In this document: piece after piece, positions 57,797-64,000 of the stretch
How the letters are laid out: each line of letters begins with the position of its first letter
Position numbering within the stretch: the first letter of the stretch is position 1
Origin: a virus
DNA: 64,000 nt
Virus record (IMG/VR): IMGVR_UViG_3300009503_000022
Coordinates: 46,356-110,355 of that record
Direction: 5' to 3' (one strand)
The notes under the pieces: generated by a model
What the model was told of the DNA's origin: nothing
The model's input: only the letters and a program-made list of their open reading frames with translations
The model's database searches: none
Translations under genes and position numbers: made by a program

Positions 57797-60145
57797 CTAC
57801 TTAAATAAATTTAATTCATTATCTATATTCATCAATTCATCTTTAGATACAATATATTTACGATTAAATCTTGAATCTCTTACTAAATAATTTCCATCTT
57901 CTTTTTTCTCTAAAATCTTTACTTTAAGATTACCTTGATCTGTAATTAACATAGCTTCAGAATTAATTTTTAAATCTTGCGTAATATCAATCCCAACAGA
58001 TTCAGGCTTAGTAGTTGGATAAGGTCCAAATACTTGAGATGGAACCATATCCCTATTTTCAAATAATACAGAAACATCATCTGGTTTATTATATGGTTTA
58101 TCTGACTCGTACATAGTTCCATATACCTCTTTCATAATATCATCTACAATCTTTTCATCTAATTCTGGCCTTTCTTTTTTCAAATCCTCTCTTTTCCAAC
58201 CTTTTTCTTTTACTATTTTTATTAATTCTTTACGTTCGTTTGGTCCAATATATTCTTCTTGTCTTTTCAAAGACAAATCTCTAAATCTTCCAGTTCCTCT
58301 TGGAGGTAAATCTTCTACTGTTTCAACTTTATCTTCTGGAAATCTCATTTTATGCCTAATTAACCTTTCCTCATCTGACAAAGGTCTTCCACCTCTACCA
58401 GGCCATATTCCTCTTCCGATACCTCTGCCTTTTCCCCAAGGCCCTGTCCCATCAGGAATTCCTGGTATTATACCTGATTCTTTATTTAATGAAGCTTCTT
58501 TAATTATAGAATCTGGATCTCTTCTTATTTTCTCCCAATCTATCATATCAATTGGTACATATTCACCTGCATCTATATCCCATATCGCTAATTCATGAGA
58601 ATAATATTCTGGCCAATACATTGCTTCTTTACCATTTTTTAAAGTAACTATATCAACACCATCTAATTCTAACGTTTCTATATCAAAAACCTTAGTCCCT
58701 GCTTCTTCACTAGTTTTTTCCCAATCAATCTCATCTAGATCTACAATTCTATTTGTTCCTATTTCTGTAAAAATATGACGACCTACAAAGATATCATATT
58801 TAGCTCCTTTTTCATATAATCCATAATTTCCATTTTTTAAAGGGACTTTCCAACCTGTTTGTAGATCTTCAATTGATTCTATTTTTTGAGATTGTTTTTG
58901 TAATGAAGCTATAGTTCTAAAATCTAAATCCCAATTTCCTTTACCATACTTTTCATCCATATATTTTCTAATTAAATCTAAATATTCTTCTTGAATTTCA
59001 TAATATATATTATGAGACAATAAAATCATAACTTTACCATCTTTTTTTGTAACACTAATAACTTTAACATCAGGTTCGAATCTATCAATAAATTCTTGTA
59101 TTATTGCTTTATCTTTTATTAATTCTTCTTCTCGTGATTCTTTTTGTAATGAAGATTTCTTTTTAGCTTTCTCAATTGCTTCATCAGCATACTCTTCCAT
59201 AAGCTCATCATCTAATTTGTATAAAAATTCTTCCCACATTTCATTAGTAAATTCTGGATATTTTTTAAATACATATTCCTTTATAATAGGAACTGTTTCA
59301 TAAATAACATCTAGATAAAACGCACCTTCAGGATCAATTGTATCTACAGGATCAACTTTAGTTATTTTCTTAAAATTAATAACCACATCACTAACAGCTT
59401 CATCTATCATTACCCATTCATCTCTACTCAATTGAGATTTTTTGTTTAACGAAGATTCCCTTTCTGTTTCAAAAAGTTGAGAATAATAATTCTTCCACCA
59501 ATCTAAAGATTCCAAATCAGATTCATATCGTGTAAGCATATTAATTACTTCATTACGAATTTCTTTTAAATCGTGTCTAATTTTTTCTACATATCTAACT
59601 ATTTTATTAGCCATTCTTCTAGCTTCATCTAAATCTCTTATATTCTTTTTAAGATCTTCAATAAATCTTCGTTTTTCCTCATCATCAACTTCACTATCCT
59701 TAATTTCATCAGCATATTCTAAAAATTCTTCTACTTCATATAAAAATCCTTGTATAGAATCTAAATCACCAATTATATATCCAAAATCTGGTTTTATTAC
59801 AAACCAACCACCCATTCTTCCTTCTTGATACCAATCTTCTATCCAATCATATTTTATAAGTAAATACTCACCCAAACTTTCAACTCTTCTTGAAGCTTCA
59901 TATATTACTGGATCTTCATCATAATATTCTATTTTATTTAAAATTTCTTCAGGAATTTCAAGACCATATACTTTTATATCAAATTCAAAAGAATTTTCTA
60001 CATGAGCACCAATTCTATCTGCAATACCATCTCCTATATAATAAATTAATTCGTCTTCGCTTATATCTTTTAAATCTCCTAATATACTTTCTATCTCTTT
60101 TTTTCCTTTTTCTAACTTTTCTATTAAAAATTTTAAATCATCCAT
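57797..60145 (-). CDS. Multi-unit internal-head candidate with repeated cleavage-type linkers
   Basis: A 782-residue protein divided by four near-identical linkers: SSLNKKSQ (232-238), SSLQKESR (332-338), ASLQKQSQ (414-420) and ASLNKESG (552-558). The units are: helical acidic 1-231; 238-331; a small alpha/beta unit 338-410 (FEPDVKVISVTKKDGKVMIL); two SH3-like turns in 420-545 (WKVPLKNGNYGLYEKGAKYD, VDIVTLKNGKEAMYWPEYYS); and a Gly/Arg-rich part from 558 (PDGTGPWGKGRGIGRGIWPG). An SH3-like tail ends the protein. The Gly-rich piece is common in phage head proteins. Probably a polyprotein matured by the prohead protease. Confidence 0.55.
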   Translation of the reverse strand: MDDLKFLIEKLEKGKKEIESILGDLKDISEDELIYYIGDGIADRIGAHVENSFEFDIKVYGLEIPEEILNKIEYYDEDPVIYEASRRVESLGEYLLIKYDWIEDWYQEGRMGGWFVIKPDFGYIIGDLDSIQGFLYEVEEFLEYADEIKDSEVDDEEKRRFIEDLKKNIRDLDEARRMANKIVRYVEKIRHDLKEIRNEVINMLTRYESDLESLDWWKNYYSQLFETERESSLNKKSQLSRDEWVMIDEAVSDVVINFKKITKVDPVDTIDPEGAFYLDVIYETVPIIKEYVFKKYPEFTNEMWEEFLYKLDDELMEEYADEAIEKAKKKSSLQKESREEELIKDKAIIQEFIDRFEPDVKVISVTKKDGKVMILLSHNIYYEIQEEYLDLIRKYMDEKYGKGNWDLDFRTIASLQKQSQKIESIEDLQTGWKVPLKNGNYGLYEKGAKYDIFVGRHIFTEIGTNRIVDLDEIDWEKTSEEAGTKVFDIETLELDGVDIVTLKNGKEAMYWPEYYSHELAIWDIDAGEYVPIDMIDWEKIRRDPDSIIKEASLNKESGIIPGIPDGTGPWGKGRGIGRGIWPGRGGRPLSDEERLIRHKMRFPEDKVETVEDLPPRGTGRFRDLSLKRQEEYIGPNERKELIKIVKEKGWKREDLKKERPELDEKIVDDIMKEVYGTMYESDKPYNKPDDVSVLFENRDMVPSQVFGPYPTTKPESVGIDITQDLKINSEAMLITDQGNLKVKILEKKEDGNYLVRDSRFNRKYIVSKDELMNIDNELNLFK

Positions 60146-60216
60146 ATCTACTCCTTTTTCTAATAATTTTCTATTTATCTTTTGTTAAAATTATGTTTTT
60201 TCTTCATCATCTTATC

Positions 60217-60244
60217 TTCTATTTAATGAAGATTTTTTATCTAA
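60217..60244 (-). other. Remnant of a KKSSLNR linker sequence outside any gene
   Basis: Between two genes the minus strand reads GAT AAA AAA TCT TCA TTA AAT AGA AGA TAA (D K K S S L N R R stop) in a frame not used by either gene. It resembles the DNA coding for linker motifs in neighbouring genes. Probably a leftover of module loss or recombination. Confidence 0.5.
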
Positions 60245-60767
60245 TAGGCATAATTTGAAATGGAGCATCTCCTATAATATCACCAATTGTATCTTTTGGA
60301 GAAACATCAATCTCTTGCTCTTCATCTATTCCTAAATAATCAGCATCTTTCTTACTAATATGTAAATAAATTTTATTAACATTACCTCTATAATCAGTTA
60401 TTATATCCTCTACAACTGCTTCAACAGATTCTTCACCATGCCAATATAATACTTTGCTTCCTATAACAATACCTCTATCAAATAAATCATCTTCTGTTAT
60501 TCCAGCTTTCTTATGCAAAAATGATTGTTTTTGTGAAGATTTTCTACTTCCTTTCCATTCATAATAATATTCTCTTATTAAATCAGAACCATCAGATGCT
60601 AATTCACTATCTTCTAACCATTCTTTAAATTCTTCAAATTCTTTTTTACTTATTTCCTCGCCTACAACTTCTGATAAAGATCTTTGATCAAACCAGTTTA
60701 TCACAATTGTATTATCAGTATTTATCATAACTGCTTTTCTATTTAATAAAGATTTTGACCAAGACAT
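60237..60767 (-). CDS. Internal-head candidate with two cleavage-type motifs
   Basis: A 176-residue protein. MSWSKSLLNRKAVMINTD begins with the recurring N-terminal signature. After a ~70-residue unit (NTIVINWFDQRSLSEVVGEE, LIREYYYEWKG) a second motif SFLHKKAGITEDD appears at about 84-92. An SH3-like unit with VIGSKVLYWHGEESVEAVVE and KIYLHISKKDADYLGIDEEQ follows. It looks like two small domains joined and to be separated by proteolysis. Function of each unknown. Confidence 0.55.
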   Translation of the reverse strand: MSWSKSLLNRKAVMINTDNTIVINWFDQRSLSEVVGEEISKKEFEEFKEWLEDSELASDGSDLIREYYYEWKGSRKSSQKQSFLHKKAGITEDDLFDRGIVIGSKVLYWHGEESVEAVVEDIITDYRGNVNKIYLHISKKDADYLGIDEEQEIDVSPKDTIGDIIGDAPFQIMPIR

Positions 60768-60782
60768 ATTTTACCTCCAGTT

Positions 60783-61208
60783 TTAAATTTCTTCCCAATC
60801 TACTTCTTCATACGCTTCTTTTATTAACTTATCTAATATATTTTTTGGAAAATCTTTTTCGTCAACTATTTCATCATCTATATAATATTCCAATACCTCA
60901 ACATCTTCTACAGAAAACTCAGCAGGATCTACCCAACTAGCAGGAATATCATATCCTGATCCTTTGGCAACTATTTTATATATCTTCCCTGTTTTCGGAT
61001 CTTCATAATCAAATTCTTTTATTCCTACCCATCCTTTTAATGCTGATTTCATGTGTTTAAACATTTCGATTTGACGCAATCTTTCCTCTGCCTTTTTTCT
61101 CGATGGATAACAACCAAAACTTCTACCTTTTTCTGAATAAACACAATATTCTCCATCTTTTTTCCTAATATATGATTTTTTATCTAATGAAGATTTTAGC
61201 CAATTCAT
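60783..61208 (-). CDS. Internal-head candidate with YCVYSEKG-type module
   Basis: A 141-residue protein. MNWLKSSLDKKSYIRKKDGE carries the N-terminal signature and putative cut after KKS. KDGEYCVYSEKGRSFGCYPS plus RKKAEERLRQIEMFKH is a small module common in phage proteins. It also appears, shortened, in the 41880-42056 product. The C-terminal half is alpha/beta and acidic. The start has AAGGAAG and overlaps the upstream stop as ATGA. Confidence 0.6.
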   Translation of the reverse strand: MNWLKSSLDKKSYIRKKDGEYCVYSEKGRSFGCYPSRKKAEERLRQIEMFKHMKSALKGWVGIKEFDYEDPKTGKIYKIVAKGSGYDIPASWVDPAEFSVEDVEVLEYYIDDEIVDEKDFPKNILDKLIKEAYEEVDWEEI

Positions 61209-61396
61209 TTTTCTTCCTTTAGAATACCTTCTATATATTCTCTAAACATTTTATATTCCTTTTCACTATACGATCTTAAATGAGGAAAAAGACTTAATAA
61301 AGTTTTATCCAAATCTTTTCCCTGATTTAAATATTCCTCTTTTATACTATCTAATAAAGATTTATGATTATTATTGTTTGATTGTCGTTTTTTCAT
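61205..61396 (-). CDS. Small helical protein
   Basis: A 63-residue protein: MKKRQSNNNNHKSLLDSIKE, EYLNQGKDLDKTLLSLFPHL, then a helix with EKEYKMFREYIEGILK. It overlaps both neighbouring genes by four bases. Function unknown; belongs to the internal-protein gene run. Confidence 0.5.
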   Translation of the reverse strand: MKKRQSNNNNHKSLLDSIKEEYLNQGKDLDKTLLSLFPHLRSYSEKEYKMFREYIEGILKEEK

Positions 61397-62706
61397 TTGA
61401 TCCTTATTTTTGTTCTATAATCTATATCGGATTTCTTTAATATTTTTATATCCTCTTCTGATACTTGAACTACTCTACCATTTTCCAATTCAACAACTAT
61501 TTTACCCAAATCGTCGGTAATATCTTTAATAATTCCTCTATCTCCATTTTTATAAATAATATTATTATGCACTATTTTATCTTTCAACATTCTAACCTCA
61601 GCACCAAGATATTCTCTCCTCTTTTTCGCAGACGTTATTCCATTATTTAATTCCTTTTTTGCTATTTTTTTATTAATTAAAGATGATTTCTGATATATAT
61701 CATAAAAATCACTTGGTAAATCAGATTCATCACAATATATATCTACTTCATCATCTTCTTTTGTAACTTCATCTGCTACTTTTTCTAAAAACATATCATC
61801 ATTTAAATGTGCTTCTTTTAATTTAAACCATTTTTCATCTTCTTCAGGATCTTGTTCTGACCAACCAGAAAATATCTGATCTATATTCTCATTCCATTGT
61901 CCAGTAAGAGGTTGTCTATAATATATATCAACATCTGTCCATTCTTCATCATAAACTATAATCTTAGTTTCAATTTTCCTATCAAAACCTATTAAATTAG
62001 CATAATATGTTTGAGGAAATTCTTGACCTTCAGGATATTCTATAGCCTTTTTTTGCAAAAATGAATTTTTAATTCCTAAATTTTTTAAATTTCCATAAAC
62101 TTTAATTTCTACAAATTCAGCTCCTGGATATTTTTCTAATAATTTTGGTTTTAAATCAAAAACTCTATCAGATATTTTATCTAATTCTCTTTGCGTCAAT
62201 GCTTTAGTTGCTGATTCTATTCCAACATAAACTACATTATCAATTAATCTAACAAAAGCATTATCCAACAAAGGTTCATTTAATCCTAACACTTCATTTA
62301 CAGTAGGATTTCTTTTACTTACTTTATTAAATAAATTTATCAATTCTTTACCAAAAACCTCAATTGCCTTTTCTTTTCCTATTCTCTCTATTAAATTACT
62401 AAATTCATCTTTCGTATATAATAATGCCGATATATTCTTTGCTTCCATATTTCTTTCACACGCTTTACATAACTTACCTATCTTTTCTCTAGCTATTCTT
62501 ATAGTACCTTGTTTTATAAACCTATCTAACTCTTTTAATTGATCAATAATCAATTCGATTTCTTTATCTGTTAACCCCAATTCCTCTCCTTTTTCTCTTA
62601 CTTTATCATAATCAAAATCATAATAACTCTTTTGAGTTTTAGGATCAACTTTTACAAATTCATCACAAGCCCATTCAAAAAGATTTGCATATTTATCTTT
62701 TTTCAT
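61393..62706 (-). CDS. Multi-unit internal-head candidate with SFLQKKA linker
   Basis: A 437-residue protein. Residues 1-205 are mostly helical with one Cys pair (KIGKLCKACERNMEAKNISA) and a central alpha/beta part (NPTVNEVLGLNEPLLDNAFV). NSFLQKKAIEYPEG (about residue 220) is a cleavage-type linker. The next ~100 residues are alpha/beta (FPQTYYANLIGFDRKIETKI). SSLINKKIAKKEL (near 350) is another candidate, followed by an SH3/KOW-like unit (GAEVRMLKDKIVHNNIIYKN, GDRGIIKDI). The start is the ATG at 62706 with AAGGAG; the longer frame to 62745 overlaps the gene upstream. Confidence 0.55.
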   Translation of the reverse strand: MKKDKYANLFEWACDEFVKVDPKTQKSYYDFDYDKVREKGEELGLTDKEIELIIDQLKELDRFIKQGTIRIAREKIGKLCKACERNMEAKNISALLYTKDEFSNLIERIGKEKAIEVFGKELINLFNKVSKRNPTVNEVLGLNEPLLDNAFVRLIDNVVYVGIESATKALTQRELDKISDRVFDLKPKLLEKYPGAEFVEIKVYGNLKNLGIKNSFLQKKAIEYPEGQEFPQTYYANLIGFDRKIETKIIVYDEEWTDVDIYYRQPLTGQWNENIDQIFSGWSEQDPEEDEKWFKLKEAHLNDDMFLEKVADEVTKEDDEVDIYCDESDLPSDFYDIYQKSSLINKKIAKKELNNGITSAKKRREYLGAEVRMLKDKIVHNNIIYKNGDRGIIKDITDDLGKIVVELENGRVVQVSEEDIKILKKSDIDYRTKIRIK

Positions 62707-62710
62707 AAAC

Positions 62711-62905
62711 TTACTCTCCTTTTTTAAACGTCCTTCCTTCATCATATTCTGAAATTAAATATTTATCCCCATTATCCCACTTAACTAAATAATTCATCTT
62801 CCCAAATACACATAAATATTTATCAATTATAGTTCCGTGATTTGCTAATTCTTCTTTTTCTCTATATGGCTCAATCTTTTCTATACGATCACCAATATTT
62901 AGCAT
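62711..62905 (-). CDS. Small SH3/KOW-like protein
   Basis: A 64-residue single barrel: MLNIGDRIEKIEPYREKEEL, then GTIIDKYLCVFGKMNYLVKW and DNGDKYLISEYDEG. This is the stand-alone version of the VKWD barrel found in the giant protein and others here. It follows a long hairpin. AAGGA start site. Confidence 0.55.
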   Translation of the reverse strand: MLNIGDRIEKIEPYREKEELANHGTIIDKYLCVFGKMNYLVKWDNGDKYLISEYDEGRTFKKGE

Positions 62906-62965
62906 AAATAAACTATCCTTACCTAAAGAAAAAGATTTATACCCATAAAATATAATTAATAATAA

Positions 62966-63046
62966 GAGTAGCTATTTCAAGAATTTATAATAATATCCTA
63001 TGAAAGGAGGTGACCTTAAATGGCCCAAACTCTTGAATAGCTACTC
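62966..63046. promoter_or_regulatory. Long stem-loop whose loop carries a perfect SD (plus) / anti-SD (minus) sequence
   Basis: Arms gagtagctatttcaaga (62966-62982) and tcttgaatagctactc (63031-63046) pair over 16 bp with one bulged T around a 48-base loop. On the plus strand the loop holds AAAGGAGGTGA (63003-63013), six bases before ATG (63020) of a 6-codon ORF (MAQTLE, stop 63038-63040). On the minus strand the same bases read TCACCTCCTTTC, like the 3' end of bacterial 16S rRNA. One arm includes the TAG of the 63041-63214 gene. Could be a terminator-like, antisense or ribosome-binding element. Confidence 0.65.
63020..63040 (+). CDS. Possible 6-codon leader peptide
   Basis: ATG GCC CAA ACT CTT GAA TAG, with an ideal AAAGGAGGTGA site six bases upstream. 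It is the only plus-strand start in the window with such a site, but nothing credible follows it on that strand. Kept as a weak candidate inside the stem-loop; chance or a different role for the sequence is quite possible. Confidence 0.25.
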   Translation: MAQTLE

Positions 63047-63214
63047 ATTAATTGAAACTTTATCTTTTGTTTCCCTAGCAATTTGTATATTACCACATTC
63101 GTTACATTTATATATCTTCAAAATATAAGCAGTTTCTTTTATTACATCTACAGAAGTATTATGTGAAATCAATTTCAAATTATTACTTTCACATTCTTCA
63201 CAATATATTTGCAT
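63041..63214 (-). CDS. Small zinc-ribbon protein
   Basis: A 57-residue ORF: MQIYCEECESNNLKLISHNT, then AYILKIYKCNECGNIQIARE. The CxxC pairs (5/8 and 37/40) form a clear zinc ribbon. It starts after AAGGAGATTTTG and its TAG lies in the right arm of the stem-loop. It is similar in kind to the 45230-45373 product. Function unknown. Confidence 0.6.
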   Translation of the reverse strand: MQIYCEECESNNLKLISHNTSVDVIKETAYILKIYKCNECGNIQIARETKDKVSINE

Positions 63215-63217
63215 TTT

Positions 63218-63835
63218 TCAAAATCTCCTTTCTAACCTATCAGGATATTTTTTTAATAAATCTTCGATATCACCTCTTAAACCAGTCACATCACCTTCTA
63301 CACCTGTAACATCACCTCGTATACCAGAAACCTCTCCAACTATATTAGATACATCTCCTTTTAAATGAGATACATCACCAAACGTATCAGTTACATCACC
63401 TTTTATGTTAGATACATCACCTTCTATACTAGATACATCTCCTTCTATATTAGATACATCACCTCTTATATTAGATACATCGCCCCTTATATTAGATACA
63501 TATCCTTCTATATCTGATGCATCTCCCTTTATATTTGAAGCATCTCCATATATATTTGATACATCACCTCTTAAATTAGATACATCACCTTCTATATATA
63601 GATCAAACGGAGAACCTTCTATATAAGCTACTTCTCCTCTTATATTAGATACATCACCTTCTAAATAAGAAACATCTCCCCTTATTTTAGATACATCTCC
63701 ACTTATATTTGATGCATCTCCTTTTATATTCGAAGCATCTCCCCATATATTAGACTTATCTCCTGTTACATTTTCATCATTAATCAATCTCCTTCTTTGC
63801 GATTTTATTCTTAATGAAGATTTTAACCAATACAT
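63218..63835 (-). CDS. GDVSNI repeat protein
   Basis: A 205-residue protein. The N-terminus MYWLKSSLRIKSQRRRLIND carries the recurring signature and SLRIKSQ motif. ENVTGDKSNIWGDASNI then leads into about 22 tandem 7-residue repeats (xGDVSNI, with variants GDASNI, GDVSYL, GDVTGV) to residue ~193, ending DIEDLLKKYPDRLERRF. Such short-period repeats are expected to form a beta-helix. The 42057-44117 product (residues 238-340) contains the same order of elements, and the gene at the right edge is another copy. Confidence 0.7.
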   Translation of the reverse strand: MYWLKSSLRIKSQRRRLINDENVTGDKSNIWGDASNIKGDASNISGDVSKIRGDVSYLEGDVSNIRGEVAYIEGSPFDLYIEGDVSNLRGDVSNIYGDASNIKGDASDIEGYVSNIRGDVSNIRGDVSNIEGDVSSIEGDVSNIKGDVTDTFGDVSHLKGDVSNIVGEVSGIRGDVTGVEGDVTGLRGDIEDLLKKYPDRLERRF

Positions 63836-63870
63836 ATTTTTATACCTCCTTTTTTAAATTTATACCTATT

Positions 63871-64000
63871 TTAAATCCTTTTTAACCTATCAGGATATTT
63901 TTTTAATAAATCTTCAATATCACCTTCTAAACCAGTTACATCTCCTTCTACACCTGTAACATCGCCTCGTATATTTGAAACATCTCCTCTTAAACGAGAA
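63871..64000 (-). CDS. GDVSNI repeat protein, C-terminal part (start beyond the window)
   Basis: The last ~42 codons of a third copy of the repeat family: SRLRGDVSNIRGDVTGVEGD, VTGLEGDIEDLLKKYPDRLK, stop at 63871. It is close to the end of the 63218-63835 product, showing recent tandem duplication. The N-terminus is outside the window. Confidence 0.7.
   Translation of the reverse strand, partial: SRLRGDVSNIRGDVTGVEGDVTGLEGDIEDLLKKYPDRLKRI

Noticed and set aside
59890-60258. 122-codon plus-strand ORF, Leu/His/Ile-rich
   Set aside because: Shadow of the 57797-60145 gene; biased composition and no start site.
63405-63626. Plus-strand ORF of repeated LDTSPSI units
   Set aside because: It is the antisense of the GDVSNI repeats, whose regular codons keep the opposite strand open. 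No ribosome site.

Overview
This window is part of the late (virion) region of a large, strongly AT-rich contractile-tailed phage (myovirus). It may be a jumbo phage. Every convincing gene is on the minus strand, packed head to tail with ATGA overlaps and strong AGGAGG-type ribosome sites. I saw no tRNA, rRNA, CRISPR array, integrase or IS element. The host cannot be named. The Shine-Dalgarno sites and AT-rich codons suit a low-GC bacterium.

Reading in the direction of transcription (from 64000 down to 1): (a) 64000-57275 holds small and multi-domain proteins, probably internal head proteins, including two with tandem GDVSNI-type 7-residue repeats. (b) 55847-48275 is the head module: portal, zinc-ribbon proteins, a prohead protease fused to a scaffold-like region, decoration-like protein and HK97-fold major capsid protein. 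(c) 48204-41673 holds connector-like and accessory genes and another GDVSNI multi-domain protein. (d) 41676-35698 encodes one 1992-residue protein. (e) 35683-32648 holds neck and tail-completion genes. (f) 32607-18624 is the contractile tail: sheath, two tube paralogues, a tail chaperone pair with a probable -1 frameshift on an A10 run, tape measure, baseplate hub fused to an M15-type peptidase, gpV-like spike, gp25-like wedge, baseplate J and a gpI-like protein. (g) 18608-1945 holds fibres and adhesins with collar, LamG and IWQRG-type domains, plus an embedded lysozyme-like endolysin. (h) 1914-847 is a second lysis cassette: YvrJ-type holin, small membrane protein and permuted NlpC/P60 hydrolase. 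(i) The left 850 bases hold tandem ~101-bp repeats and a terminator-like hairpin.

The most exciting object is the 1992-residue protein. In order it carries an ATP-dependent DNA ligase, an ADP-ribosyltransferase-like domain, a GGDN palm domain of the mCpol/GTP cyclohydrolase III type, a GGDEF diguanylate cyclase, a LigD-type primase-polymerase, a sigma-70-family sigma factor and a LigD-type 3'-phosphoesterase. Most domain borders carry a short motif, aromatic/Leu-x-Lys/Arg-x-Ala/Ser (FHKEA, FLKKES, LYKKS, FLKTAS, FLKKA, IEKEA). Related motifs recur in the other putative internal head proteins and in the N-terminal region of the major capsid protein (FSRTAS). Inference: this is a virion polyprotein cut by the phage's own prohead protease into separate enzymes that are packaged and delivered with the DNA. 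Together they would provide end-joining DNA repair, second-messenger synthesis and transcription redirection.
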